This document shows, one piece after another, positions 24,948-34,011 of a stretch of 64,000 nucleotides of DNA. The position numbers and the translations under genes are program-made. Position 1 is the stretch's first letter. Every line of letters starts with the position of its first letter. The DNA is from an uncultured Ruminococcus sp. (GTDB lineage: Bacteria; Bacillota; Clostridia; Oscillospirales; Acutalibacteraceae): NCBI GenBank assembly GCA_902766885.1, contig CACXFS010000010.1:1-64000 (forward strand), in the 5' to 3' direction. Under the pieces are notes generated by a model. That model had not been told where the DNA came from. It searched no databases and saw nothing but the letters and a program-made list of their open reading frames with translations.

Positions 24948-26720
24948 TTATTGCTCTTTAATTTCTATGCCCAGAACGTCAAGGCTTTCCTTGTCAACGG
25001 GTGCGGGGCATGACGACATAAGCTCGCTTGCGTTCTGCACCTTCGGGAATGCTGTAACATCTCTCAGGCTGTCTGCCTTACAGAGGAGCATTGCGATTCG
25101 GTCAAGACCGATTCCCATTCCGCCGTGAGGCGGTGCACCGTACTTGTAGGCTTCTACAAGGAATCCGAATTTTGCTTCAATTTCTTCGTCAGTCAGCTTT
25201 AACGCCCTGAACATCTTTTCCTGTAATTCGGGGTCTGTGATACGCATTGAGCCGCTCGAAAGCTCAATTCCGTTTAAAGTAAGGTCAAACGCCTTTGCAA
25301 TTACCTTTGACGGGTCTGTGTCGAGGTATTGCAGGCAGTCCTCCTTGGGCATTGTGAACGGGTGGTGCATTGCAAGCCACTCTCCGCTCTCGTCGTCGTA
25401 CTCAAAGAACGGGAAGTCAACAATCCAGAGGAATTTAAACTCGTCGGGGATAATGTCAAGGCGCTTTGCAACAGTAAGACGGAGCGCACCGAGCGTTGAA
25501 AGCACCGTGCTTGTCTTGTCGGCTACAATAAGAATTACGTCGCCCTTTTCTGCTCCGAGTCTTTCGTAAATTGCATTCAATTCCTCGTCGGTCATAAACT
25601 TCTTGAACGATGCGTTCGGCTCGTCAACCCATCTTACATAGGCAAGTCCCTTTGCACCGATTCCCTTTGCATACTCTGTGAGCTTGTCGATTTCCTTTCT
25701 CGTGTAAACGGAAGATGCATTCTTTGCAACGATTGCACGAACCGAGCCGCCGTTTTCGATTGCACCTGTGAACACACCGAAACCGCAGTCCTTTACAAGG
25801 TCGGAAATATCCTGAATTTTCATATCAAAGCGAATGTCGGGCTTGTCGGAGCCGTAGTTTTCCATAGCCTCTTTGTAGGTCATTCTCTCAAACGGAGTTT
25901 TCAATTCCTTGCCGAGGACTTCCTTGAAAATTCTCTTGAAAAGTCCCTCGTTGATTTCGAGAATGTCCTCAACGTCAACGAACGAAAGCTCCATATCAAT
26001 CTGCGTAAATTCGGGCTGACGGTCGGCACGCAAATCCTCGTCACGGAAACAGCGTGCAAGCTGAATGTAGCGGTCAAAGCCCGACACCATAAGGAGCTGT
26101 TTGTAAATCTGCGGCGACTGCGGCAAAGCATAAAACTTGCCGTTGTGGATTCTTGACGGAACAAGGTAATCTCTTGCGCCCTCAGGGGTGGACTTAATCA
26201 TCATCGGAGTTTCAATCTCGATAAAGCCGTTTTCTGCAAAATAATCACGAGCGGTCTTTGCAATCTTACTGCGCATCATAATGTTATTCTGCAACGGACG
26301 GCGGCGAAGGTCAAGATAGCGGTATTTAAGGCGCAATTCCTCGTTTGTGCTGGTTTCGTCAACAATTTCAAACGGAGGTGTCTGTGCCTTTGAAAGCACA
26401 CGCAAATCGTTTACGAGAATTTCAATTTCGCCTGTGGGGATTTCCGTATTCTTTGAGCTCCTCTCGCATACAACGCCCTTTGCGGCGAGAACGAACTCAC
26501 TGCGGCAGGAAAAAGCCTTGTCGAAAATCTCCTTGTCGGTTGTATCGTTAAAGGCAAGCTGAACAACGCCCGTGCGGTCACGCAGGTCGATGAATATAAG
26601 CTGTCCGAGGTCACGGCAACGCTGTACCCAACCGCAGACGGTTACTTCCTTTCCTTCATCGGAGAGCCTTAAATCTCCGCAGTAATTTGTACGCTTTAAC
26701 CCTGTCATAAATTCTGCCAT
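24948..26720 (-). CDS. aspS: Aspartyl-tRNA synthetase
   Basis: Class II synthetase of 590 residues that charges tRNA-Asp. It has the N-terminal OB-fold anticodon domain with GWVQRCRDLGQLIFIDLRDRTG split over residues 30-52, motif 2 (FRDEDLRADRQPEFTQ), the bacterial GAD insertion (about residues 285-420) and motif 3 GIGLDRIAM near the C-terminus. Full length and bacterial type. Whether it is discriminating or non-discriminating cannot be judged here. It lies downstream of hisS in the common hisS-aspS order, here with a broken transposase gene between them. Confidence 0.97.
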   Translation of the reverse strand: MAEFMTGLKRTNYCGDLRLSDEGKEVTVCGWVQRCRDLGQLIFIDLRDRTGVVQLAFNDTTDKEIFDKAFSCRSEFVLAAKGVVCERSSKNTEIPTGEIEILVNDLRVLSKAQTPPFEIVDETSTNEELRLKYRYLDLRRRPLQNNIMMRSKIAKTARDYFAENGFIEIETPMMIKSTPEGARDYLVPSRIHNGKFYALPQSPQIYKQLLMVSGFDRYIQLARCFRDEDLRADRQPEFTQIDMELSFVDVEDILEINEGLFKRIFKEVLGKELKTPFERMTYKEAMENYGSDKPDIRFDMKIQDISDLVKDCGFGVFTGAIENGGSVRAIVAKNASSVYTRKEIDKLTEYAKGIGAKGLAYVRWVDEPNASFKKFMTDEELNAIYERLGAEKGDVILIVADKTSTVLSTLGALRLTVAKRLDIIPDEFKFLWIVDFPFFEYDDESGEWLAMHHPFTMPKEDCLQYLDTDPSKVIAKAFDLTLNGIELSSGSMRITDPELQEKMFRALKLTDEEIEAKFGFLVEAYKYGAPPHGGMGIGLDRIAMLLCKADSLRDVTAFPKVQNASELMSSCPAPVDKESLDVLGIEIKEQ

Positions 26721-26890
26721 TTCTATATTACTCCTTATTTTTGTTTTATTTATTCCGTATAATATTTATCAATTTCCCATTTAATCGGGTTTGTGTCAAT
26801 ATATTCCCATATCTGGTCATAATCTTTTTGTGTTCGGATTATGTGGTCGTAAAATCTTGATTGCCATATCGGTGATTTCGCTGACTTTTC

Positions 26891-26914
26891 GTAGGGACAC
26901 GGCGTGCCGTGTCC
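26891..26914. repeat. Family A palindrome inside the transposase gene
   Basis: GTAGGGACACGGCGTGCCGT followed by GTCC, identical in core to the intergenic units and kept in frame. Confidence 0.8.
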
Positions 26915-27013
26915 TCTCATCAGGTTTATTCGTCTAGTTACGGCTGATTTATACGCTCCGACTATCGCTGATATTGACTGAGGTACTGACTTTGAAAATG
27001 CGTTGTACTTGTC

Positions 27014-27041
27014 TGCGGACACGGTACGCCGTGTCCCTACG
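27014..27041. repeat. Second family A palindrome inside the transposase gene
   Basis: TGCGGACACGGTACGCCGTG followed by TCCCTACG. It is opposite in orientation to 26891-26914, with about 100 coding bases between them. Confidence 0.8.
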
Positions 27042-27308
27042 TCAGATTCATCTGATTCCCTCGCTATTTCTATTATCAGATGAACGTGATTCGGCATAAC
27101 TACATATTTATTAATTTTTACACCTTGTTTTGCTCGAATTTTTATTGTATTTTCAATTTCCTCATTTGCAATTATTCCATAGTCATTACAGTGCATTTTT
27201 CCGTCTTTCACATAACCGAATATACACTTTTTCTCATATGTGCAAATCGTTACAAAATACGCTCCGTTTTCCGAATAATCTTAATTTTTAAGCCGTATTT
27301 GTTTTCGG

Positions 27309-28628
27309 TTATTCATCCTTTTGTAAGCCTAACGCTATATCCGAACTGTCCTCATCTGTAGTTTCCATTATGATGAAATCCTCTAAAAAGTTTTCATCAA
27401 GCCTTACCGTTGTCTGCTTGCCCGAGTTCATATTCTTGATAACAGCCTTTTTCTGCTCAAGTTCGTTGTCGCCGAGCACCATTGAATATTTTGCACCGAT
27501 TTTGTCGGCGTACTTCATCTGCGCACGAATTCCTCTGCCGACAACGTCTGTTTCAACCGTCATACTGCTTTCACGCAGTGTCATTGCCAGCTCAAACGCC
27601 TTTTCCTTTGCACTTTCGCCCATTGTTGCGATGTAGAGATTGCACTCGCTGAAGTCGGGGATTTCTATTCCCTGCTTGTTCATTACCATAAGCAGTCGTT
27701 CAAGTCCCATTGCAAAGCCGAGCGAAGGCAGGTGCTTTCCGCCAAGCTCCTCGATAAGTCCGTCATAGCGTCCGCCGCCGCAGACGGTGCCCTGTGCGCC
27801 GATGCAGTCGGTCACGAACTCGAAAACGGTTTTGGTGTAGTAGTCAAGACCACGCACGATTGTCGGGTTTACGGTGTATTTTACGCTTGCTGAGTCGAGG
27901 TATCTCTGAACAGATTTAAAATGCTCCTCGCACTCCTCGCAGAGGTAGTCGGTAATCTTAGGCGCACCCTCGGCAATCTTTGAGCAAATCGGGGATTTGC
28001 AGTCGAGAATTCTCATCGGGTTTTTCTCAAGACGTGAAAGGCAGGTGTCGCAAAGCTCGTCCTTGTAGCCTTCAAAGTATTCCTTGAGCGCCTTGTGGTA
28101 TTCTGCTCGACACTCAGGACAGCCGATTGAGTTGATTTCAAGGCGGAGCTGCTGAATCTGCAAGCGGTCAAAAATCGACTGAGCCGCACAGATAAGCTCT
28201 GCGTCGGCAACGGGCGACTGGGTGCCGTACTCCTCAAGACCGAACTGGTGAAACTCACGCAGTCTGCCTGCCTGCGGCTTTTCGTAGCGGTAGCAGGACA
28301 CAAAGTAGCTCGCCTTAATCGGCAGTCCCTCGTTTTCAAGAGCGTGTTCAAGAACGGCTCTTGCCGCACCGGCAGTACCCTCGGGACGGAGCGTTACGCT
28401 CTCGCCGCCCTTTGTGTCAAAGGTATACATCTCCTTTTGCACAACGTCGGTTGTCTGACCTACGCCTCTTGCAAAAAGCTCGGTATGCTCAAAAACAGGC
28501 GTGCGGATTTCCTTGAATCCGAATTTGCCCGATTCCTCACGCATTACGTTTTCAATAAACTGCCAGCGGTAGCTTTCCTTGGGCAGAACGTCCTCTGTAC
28601 CCTTGATTTTCTTTGTTATAAGCGCCAT
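27309..28628 (-). CDS. hisS: Histidyl-tRNA synthetase
   Basis: Class II synthetase of 439 residues that charges tRNA-His. It has motif 2 with the preceding TLRPEGTA segment and the FYRYERPQ-like SCYRYEKPQAGRLREFHQ, the His-A loop GLDYYTKTVFE and motif 3 GFAMGLERLL. A C-terminal anticodon-binding domain completes it. GGAGGAG precedes the ATG. A family A repeat, not a T-box, lies just upstream. Its last codons contain the start codon of the broken transposase gene, so the two were once translationally linked. Confidence 0.97.
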   Translation of the reverse strand: MALITKKIKGTEDVLPKESYRWQFIENVMREESGKFGFKEIRTPVFEHTELFARGVGQTTDVVQKEMYTFDTKGGESVTLRPEGTAGAARAVLEHALENEGLPIKASYFVSCYRYEKPQAGRLREFHQFGLEEYGTQSPVADAELICAAQSIFDRLQIQQLRLEINSIGCPECRAEYHKALKEYFEGYKDELCDTCLSRLEKNPMRILDCKSPICSKIAEGAPKITDYLCEECEEHFKSVQRYLDSASVKYTVNPTIVRGLDYYTKTVFEFVTDCIGAQGTVCGGGRYDGLIEELGGKHLPSLGFAMGLERLLMVMNKQGIEIPDFSECNLYIATMGESAKEKAFELAMTLRESSMTVETDVVGRGIRAQMKYADKIGAKYSMVLGDNELEQKKAVIKNMNSGKQTTVRLDENFLEDFIIMETTDEDSSDIALGLQKDE

Positions 28629-28655
28629 TTATTTCTCCTCCAACGGTTGATTTAC

Positions 28656-28775
28656 GAATGGGACGTCTGGGAAGCCGTCCCCTACGAAAAAGTTTGTTTG
28701 TTGCGATAATGTCGATATAATCGGTAAAGTTTCATTTTCACTGCGGACACGGCACGCCGTGTCCCTACGAACGGA
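28656..28775. repeat. Family A repeat pair upstream of hisS
   Basis: GGGACGTCTGGGAAGCCGTC, a spacer of about 60 bases, then GGACACGGCACGCCGTGTCC. This is a shortened version of the 101-407 element. The remaining bases to 28903 show no gene. Confidence 0.7.
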
Positions 28776-28903
28776 AACGTATCCGAAATAACAACAAAAC
28801 TGTGAATTAACTATATTCTTTTTTATTTTACCATAAATCCCTTTTAAACGCAATAATCGGGCGACACAATGCCGCCCGATTTTTAAGCTTTTTAAGATAT
28901 TTT

Positions 28904-29299
28904 TTACTTTAAAATGTTTCTCCAGTCAAGGTCGCCACGCTCAAGACCGTGAATAAGTACCTCTGCTGTCGCAATATTTGTGGCAACGGGAATGTTGTGC
29001 ATATCGCAAAGGCGGAGCATATTCATATCGTTAGGCTCGTTTGGCTTGGGGCTTAACGGGTCACGGAAGAACAGAAGCATATCAATCTCGTTGCACGCAA
29101 TTCGAGCCGCAATCTGCTGACTGCCGCCCTGCGAGCCGGCAAGGAACTTCTGAATTGTAAGGCCTGTAGCCTCGCTGACCATTTTACCCGTAGTGCCCGT
29201 AGCACAAAGATTGTTGCGGCTTAAAACACCGCAGTAAGCAATGCAGAACTGCACCATAAGTTCTTTCTTTTCATCGTGAGCAATAAGGGCAATATTCAT
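28904..29299 (-). CDS. mgsA: Methylglyoxal synthase
   Basis: Converts dihydroxyacetone phosphate to methylglyoxal and phosphate, a bypass of lower glycolysis used when phosphate is short. The 131-residue length is normal. Motifs are ALIAHDEKK at the start, the phosphate loop ATGTTGK, and [12 protein letters not shown] with the catalytic acid region. The ATG at 29299 has GGAGG at 9 bases; an ATG three codons earlier would overlap that site. It follows minD by about 54 bases on the same strand. Cytosolic homohexamer in known family members. Confidence 0.95.
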   Translation of the reverse strand: MNIALIAHDEKKELMVQFCIAYCGVLSRNNLCATGTTGKMVSEATGLTIQKFLAGSQGGSQQIAARIACNEIDMLLFFRDPLSPKPNEPNDMNMLRLCDMHNIPVATNIATAEVLIHGLERGDLDWRNILK

Positions 29300-29353
29300 A
29301 ACCAACATCCTCCAAACTATATTTCAAAACTAAATCATTATCAATTCGTATAA

Positions 29354-30094
29354 TCAGCCTTTAAAAGCAAGCGGAACTCTCTCGCCCGAAAGCCTTAAGG
29401 CAAGGCAGTCAAACACCGACGAAGCGGCGCTCCAGTTAAGTCCTGCGGCACCTCTCTGCATAATAACGGAAATCCGTATATCAAACGGAACAAGAGCAAT
29501 AAGCTGAGTCTGCGTAGCGTCAATCACGTCGTCAAGGTCGTTGTAAAAACCAAGCTGAGTAAACACCTTGCGGTCAAAGCGGTTAAGCACAAGACGTATA
29601 TTGCTTACTCCCAGCGCCTCAAGCTTTTTTCTCACCTTTACTCCGCCTCGCACGCTTGTGGGCTCTGCATTAGACACAATAAGCGCTCTGTCGGCAGGAG
29701 CAGCGGCTGTAACAAAACCCGAGCCGATTCCTGCGGGAGAGTCGATTATAACAAAGTCATAATCGTCCTTTAAAGAGTTTACAAGCTGTTTGAAAACCGA
29801 GGGACTGAGTTCGTTTTCGGTATCAAACGGAGCCGCCATAAGATAGAGATTATCGTTATTTTTGCTTTTATAGACAGCTTCTTCAAAAGAACAGTTGCCG
29901 CAAACGGCGTCGGAGGCGTCAAAAAGAATATCCTGCTCCATATCAAGCATTATATCAAGACCTCTCATTCCGCAGTCGCAGTCGATCAGCAGAACTTTTT
30001 TGCCTTGTTTTACAAGAGCAACGGACAGGCAGATGCAAACGGTTGATTTACCCGTGCCGCCTTTACCCGATGCAACAACTATTACATTATCCAT
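29354..30094 (-). CDS. minD: MinD-family septum-site ATPase
   Basis: A deviant-Walker ParA/MinD ATPase of 246 residues with GKGGTGKST at residues 10-18, LLIDCDCGMRGLD and the switch region VIIDSPAGIG. Its place next to PBP2 and mreBCD supports a MinD role in division-site selection over a ParA role. Typical MinD ends in an amphipathic membrane helix; this C-terminus (RLSGERVPLAFKG) is short and only weakly of that kind. minC is not adjacent. The family is firm, the precise role less so. Confidence 0.82.
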   Translation of the reverse strand: MDNVIVVASGKGGTGKSTVCICLSVALVKQGKKVLLIDCDCGMRGLDIMLDMEQDILFDASDAVCGNCSFEEAVYKSKNNDNLYLMAAPFDTENELSPSVFKQLVNSLKDDYDFVIIDSPAGIGSGFVTAAAPADRALIVSNAEPTSVRGGVKVRKKLEALGVSNIRLVLNRFDRKVFTQLGFYNDLDDVIDATQTQLIALVPFDIRISVIMQRGAAGLNWSAASSVFDCLALRLSGERVPLAFKG

Positions 30095-30234
30095 AATTAT
30101 ACTACCTCTGCTTTATTCTATCACAAAATTCGTTAAAGGGCAACAAAAGCGTAATATTTTTATTTCCAAATTTTTTGTAAATATTTTATGCATAGTAGCT
30201 AAAAATATTTTTATTTTTTTACTACTTGCACAAG

Positions 30235-30456
30235 GTCGAGTGCCTCGACACGCAAAATAAATGATTGTAGCGGCGAACCGTGTTTGCCGGAATGAATAAA
30301 TTGTTTCACAATTTATTCACAGGGACGTCTGGGAAGCCGTCCCCTACGGCGATACAGAAAACGTTTATATTACAGCATCAATAATTTGAGCAATATACTT
30401 TTGAATTATTGTAATTTTTCGGGCGAAAGCTAATTACGAATTACGCATTCCGCATT
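30235..30456. repeat. Cluster of repeats (families C, A and D)
   Basis: A family C unit, GTCGAGTGCCTCGACACGCA, at 30235-30254 is followed by a degenerate A unit, an AATTGTTTCACAATT palindrome and GGGACGTCTGGGAAGCCGTC (from 30322). A family D unit abuts the PBP2 stop codon. The 360-base gap between minD and the PBP2 gene contains only these. Confidence 0.7.
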
Positions 30457-32497
30457 ATTTAAAGTAAGCGTCAAGCAAATCCTTTGCTACCTGCATTGAA
30501 TATCTGCCCTTTGCGCCGTGCTCAATTACAACCGCAACTGCAACCTCGGGCTTATCGTAGGGTGCATAGCAGATAAACGTCGTGTGGTCAGAGCCTGCGT
30601 TTTCAGCTGTGCCCGTTTTTGCCGCAACCTTTACCTTGTAATCTCCAAACATTGAGTACGCCGTTCCGTCCTCGCTTTGCGTTACTTCAAGCATTGCTTT
30701 CTGCACGATTTCAAGGTTTTCTTTTGAAATTCCGCAGGTATCGACAACTGTCGGGTTGCTGTAATCTTCAATCGTCTTGGTACGTTCGTAGTCGGTAATC
30801 TTGCTTACAACGTGGGTTTTCAGCCTTGTGCCGTCGTTTGCAAGCGTAGCCGCATAGGTGGCAAGCTGCAGCGGAGTGAACGCATTGTCAGACTGACCGA
30901 TTGCCGCCTGAACGGTGTTGCCGGGCATCCAGTCTGTACTGTCACGCCCTGCAAGAGTGCCCTTTGACTCCTCAATTTCAATTCCCGTATATTCACCGAG
31001 CCCGAATTTTTCGGAGTAGAGGTACATTGTTTCAATTCCGAGTCGTCTGCCTGTTTCGGCGAAAAAGTAGTTGCACGACTGCGCAATTGCTCCCGTTACG
31101 TCCAAATCGCCGTGATAGTGCATACAGTGCACAACGTTGCTGGGATAGTAGTCGTATTCCTGTTTGCAGAAAATTTCGGTATCCTTTGTAATCGTCTTTT
31201 CTTCAAGCGCCGCACAAGCAACGCACGGCTTGTAAACCGAGCCGCAGGCAAAACTTCCGACAGATATCCGGTTATACATAGGTGAGTTTTTATTTTCGGA
31301 AAGCTTTACATAATAGTCGCCGTACTGACTGTATTTATTCAAATCATAGGTGGGGTAGCTTGCCGCCGCAAGCACGGAAAAATCCTTGACCGACAGCATT
31401 ACAACCGCACCAGTTTCGCAGTCCTCGCCGTAGCCGCTGCCGCCGTATGCCTGTTTTTCGGAAACGCCCTGTGCCTTTGCCGCCTTTACGTTTTCGGCAA
31501 GCGACTTTACAGCCGTTTCCTGCAATTTTTTGTCGAGCGTGAGGTAAACGGTATTGCCCGGCTTTGAGTCAATCGTTTCAACCGTATCTACGATTGTGCC
31601 GTCGGAATTTCTCTTGATAATCTTCATTCCGCCCTCGCCCTTGAGTTGACTTTCAAAGGCAAGCTCTATGCCGAATTTGCCTACGCTGTCGGTGAGGGTG
31701 TAGGTTTTTTCTCCGTCCTTTAATTCATCGTATTCTTCCTCGGTTATTGCACCGAGAGCACCGAGAACGTGGGGCGCAAGGTCAGCGTCCTGCGCTTGTC
31801 TGACAAGATAGGTCTGCACGTCAATTCCGCTTACGCCCTGCGTATTTTCGCTGACTGCGCTGACGGTACTGCGCTTTATGTCCTTTGCAAAAATGTAGGG
31901 ATTTGAGCTTGAGTACCCTGTAAGTTCCATATTATAACGAACAGAAACGAGGTTTCTCTGCTCTTTAAGCGACAGATTTTCGTCAATCTCATAACGCTCA
32001 AGCAGTTTATTAAAGCAGTCATGAGCCGTTGTGTTTTCGTCGAGATTCAAAAAGTCCTCCGACAAAAGCGTTGCGATTTCGTCCTCTGCGCACTTTTTGT
32101 AGGAAAGCGTGTTTCCCGAAAGTTCAATCGGCAGAGTATCCTCCCACTTGTCGCCCGTCAAACTCATCAGATTTATGAGCGCAAGCAAATTTGTATCGAG
32201 CGTTTTTTCATTTGCGTAAAGCTTGTCAATCACGATTTTGTAGTGGGTGGTGTTCACCACAAGTCCGTCGCCGTTTTTGTCGAGGATTTCGCCCCTTGTT
32301 GCGTCGGTCTGAACGGTGTAGCTTGTGGAACGCTTTGCAAGCTCGCTGTACTCACTGCCGTGAATAATCTGCCAGTCAACAAGACGTGCGGTGAAAATCG
32401 CAAAGAAAACAAGCGTAATTATAATGCAGACGGTAATCGTCGTTTTGGAGTATTTATTTTTTGACTCACGCTTTTTGCGCCTTTTGAAAAAATCCAT
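30455..32497 (-). CDS. Penicillin-binding protein 2 (class B transpeptidase)
   Basis: A membrane-anchored peptidoglycan transpeptidase of 680 residues for the elongation machinery. An N-terminal membrane helix (residues 22-42) precedes the pedestal domain. Transpeptidase motifs are SVYK near 421 (SxxK), SCN (SxN) and AKTGTAE (KTG) near 626. The order with mreD, mreC and mreB just upstream on the same strand matches the rod-shape operon, so this is probably the MrdA-type enzyme. A sporulation-specific relative is less likely given the neighbours. Confidence 0.93.
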   Translation of the reverse strand: MDFFKRRKKRESKNKYSKTTITVCIIITLVFFAIFTARLVDWQIIHGSEYSELAKRSTSYTVQTDATRGEILDKNGDGLVVNTTHYKIVIDKLYANEKTLDTNLLALINLMSLTGDKWEDTLPIELSGNTLSYKKCAEDEIATLLSEDFLNLDENTTAHDCFNKLLERYEIDENLSLKEQRNLVSVRYNMELTGYSSSNPYIFAKDIKRSTVSAVSENTQGVSGIDVQTYLVRQAQDADLAPHVLGALGAITEEEYDELKDGEKTYTLTDSVGKFGIELAFESQLKGEGGMKIIKRNSDGTIVDTVETIDSKPGNTVYLTLDKKLQETAVKSLAENVKAAKAQGVSEKQAYGGSGYGEDCETGAVVMLSVKDFSVLAAASYPTYDLNKYSQYGDYYVKLSENKNSPMYNRISVGSFACGSVYKPCVACAALEEKTITKDTEIFCKQEYDYYPSNVVHCMHYHGDLDVTGAIAQSCNYFFAETGRRLGIETMYLYSEKFGLGEYTGIEIEESKGTLAGRDSTDWMPGNTVQAAIGQSDNAFTPLQLATYAATLANDGTRLKTHVVSKITDYERTKTIEDYSNPTVVDTCGISKENLEIVQKAMLEVTQSEDGTAYSMFGDYKVKVAAKTGTAENAGSDHTTFICYAPYDKPEVAVAVVIEHGAKGRYSMQVAKDLLDAYFK

Positions 32498-32548
32498 ATG
32501 TATTGCTCTCTGAATTGAATTAACGATTGGCGATTGGTTAATTTATTG

Positions 32549-32628
32549 TGTAGGGAACAGTCTTGACTGTTCCGGAAAAATCAGAAGTCGTCTGTAAATC
32601 AACGGAACGGTCAAGACCGTTCCCTACA
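32549..32628. repeat. Dispersed repeat, family B
   Basis: TGTAGGGAACAGTCTTGACT facing GGAACGGTCAAGACCGTTCC, an 80-base inverted pair in the gap between mreD and the PBP2 gene. Confidence 0.8.
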
Positions 32629-32635
32629 ATGTTGT

Positions 32636-33139
32636 TTAACTCTTAAAACTTTTATGCAGAAACCGTACCAACAGACATACTGGAATGAACATAACAAACG
32701 TATATACAATCCGTGAAACGTAGTGGTTAACAAACAGAATCTGCCAGTCGGGAATGCCCGAAAACACCTTGAATATCAGAAAATAAACTCCGATTGAAAG
32801 CACAGTTGCGATTGCGGAGTAAACCGTTGCCGAAAAAATATTCGGCACGAAATATGTACTGAACACATGCGACTCAAAGTAACAAATCAGCGTCAGAATT
32901 ATCGCAAAATAGCCTATTCCTGAGCCGGCGGCAAGGTCCGTAAGACCTCCGCAGACTGCGCCGAATACAAGCGACGGGACTTCCTTTTCAACCGAGGAAA
33001 TCGCCAGCGCAAGCGGCAAGAGCAAAAGCGGTTTTGAGCCGAAAAGTTCGGGCATTAAATTAGGCGTTGCCTGCAAAACATAGAGCAGTATCACCAGCAG
33101 GGAATAGGAAAGATATTTAAAAAATCCGAGGTTTCTCAT
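32636..33139 (-). CDS. mreD: Rod shape-determining protein MreD
   Basis: A small integral membrane protein (167 aa) with five or six hydrophobic segments, of the MreD type that bridges MreC and the elongation enzymes. Sequence conservation in MreD is low, so the call rests on size, hydropathy, the SSVEKEVPSLVFGAVCGGLTDL region and position directly after mreC. Its start overlaps the mreC stop by 4 bases. A family B repeat separates it from the PBP2 gene. Confidence 0.88.
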   Translation of the reverse strand: MRNLGFFKYLSYSLLVILLYVLQATPNLMPELFGSKPLLLLPLALAISSVEKEVPSLVFGAVCGGLTDLAAGSGIGYFAIILTLICYFESHVFSTYFVPNIFSATVYSAIATVLSIGVYFLIFKVFSGIPDWQILFVNHYVSRIVYTFVMFIPVCLLVRFLHKSFKS

Positions 33140-33966
33140 TGTGTGTTTTTAACCTCGCCTTTCGTGTCAAAGTCGGTGATGACAGCCGCCGAGGTTATTT
33201 TGCGAATGTCCTCATACGGCTCAACAATTGCATAGCGTGAGGTGTCGTAGGAATTGTACTTTATCTCCTTTACCTTGCCGATAATCAGGTTACCGGGGTA
33301 TATTCCGCCCGTACCCGAGGTGACAATCATATCGCCCTCTTTAATCTTGTTGTTCTCCTCTATTTTTGTAAGGCTTGTGAGGTTGTCGTCGCAGAGTGAC
33401 GCACTTCCGCTGATGATTCCGCTGTCGCCTGACTGCTTGTCCACAGCGCCCGCCTTGGTGTCGGGAGAGAGGATTGTCTTGACCTTGCAGGTGGTTAAAT
33501 CCGCCTTGCATACCCAGCCGACAAGTCCGTTTTCAGTAATTACGGGGTTATTGACGGCAACACCCGAGGAAGTGCCGATGTCGAGCGTAAAGGAGTAAAA
33601 ATCGTCGTTTGCGTCACGCATAATCACAGTTGCAGGCTGAATTTTATACGACGGATTCTGCTTTTTTAAATCGTAGTATTTCCAGAGCTTTTCATTCTCC
33701 TGCTTTACGTCGTAATAGTCGGCAAGCTGCTCTCTGAGCTCGGCATTTTCCTTTTTGAGCTTTTCGTTTTCGGCTTTTAAATCGTCATAGCCTGCACTGT
33801 CGGCGCTTGCAGTTGCATTCGCCGTCACGCTGAAAATTCCGTTTGTAAAGGCGTTTACGGCACTCGGAATGACCGAGTTTTCGCCGAGCGACAAAACAGC
33901 CGCCACGCAAAGAATCACAAGCGTTATTATAAGAGGTTTAAGGTTTTTGTTCTTTATCCGTTTCAT
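33136..33966 (-). CDS. mreC: Rod shape-determining protein MreC
   Basis: A bitopic membrane protein of 276 residues: a basic N-terminus, one membrane helix (about residues 11-30), a coiled coil (about 60-95, rich in Glu, Lys and Leu) and two beta domains with VKTILSPDTKAGAVDKQSGDSG-like MreC segments and a conserved VTSGTGGIYPGNLIIGKV. It scaffolds the elongation complex outside the membrane. It lies between mreB and mreD, overlapping mreD by 4 bases, in canonical order. Confidence 0.95.
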   Translation of the reverse strand: MKRIKNKNLKPLIITLVILCVAAVLSLGENSVIPSAVNAFTNGIFSVTANATASADSAGYDDLKAENEKLKKENAELREQLADYYDVKQENEKLWKYYDLKKQNPSYKIQPATVIMRDANDDFYSFTLDIGTSSGVAVNNPVITENGLVGWVCKADLTTCKVKTILSPDTKAGAVDKQSGDSGIISGSASLCDDNLTSLTKIEENNKIKEGDMIVTSGTGGIYPGNLIIGKVKEIKYNSYDTSRYAIVEPYEDIRKITSAAVITDFDTKGEVKNTQ

Positions 33967-33989
33967 ATAGTTAATGCATTTATATTAAT

Positions 33990-34010
33990 AAATTCCGAAT
34001 TCCGAATTAA
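33990..34010. repeat. Dispersed repeat, family D (short copy)
   Basis: AATTCCGAATTCCGAATTAA between mreB and mreC. Confidence 0.6.
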
Positions 34011-34011
34011 T

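Larger units (their letters stand above)
26750..27316 (-). pseudogene. REP-associated (RAYT, Y1/IS200-like) transposase, nonsense mutated
   Basis: A Y1 HUH transposase domain with MPNHVHLIIE (HUH motif), the catalytic-Tyr segment SRFYDHIIR and the C-terminal YIDTNPIKW typical of RAYT proteins. The reading frame extends upstream to an ATG at 27316 inside the last codons of hisS and encodes RLKN, a TAA at 27281-27283, then DYSENGAYFVTIC. Relatives have Tyr where the TAA lies (RLKNYDYS), so this is a single nonsense change. A GTG at 27211 could restart but would lose the first strand. Two family A palindromes lie in frame inside the gene (26891-26914 and 27014-27041), encoding RGHGTPCPY and DVGTRRTVSAD. 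Confidence 0.85.

Noticed and set aside
28629..28903. A T-box upstream of hisS or aspS
   Set aside because: No GGGTGGTACCGCG-type sequence is present; the region is a family A repeat.
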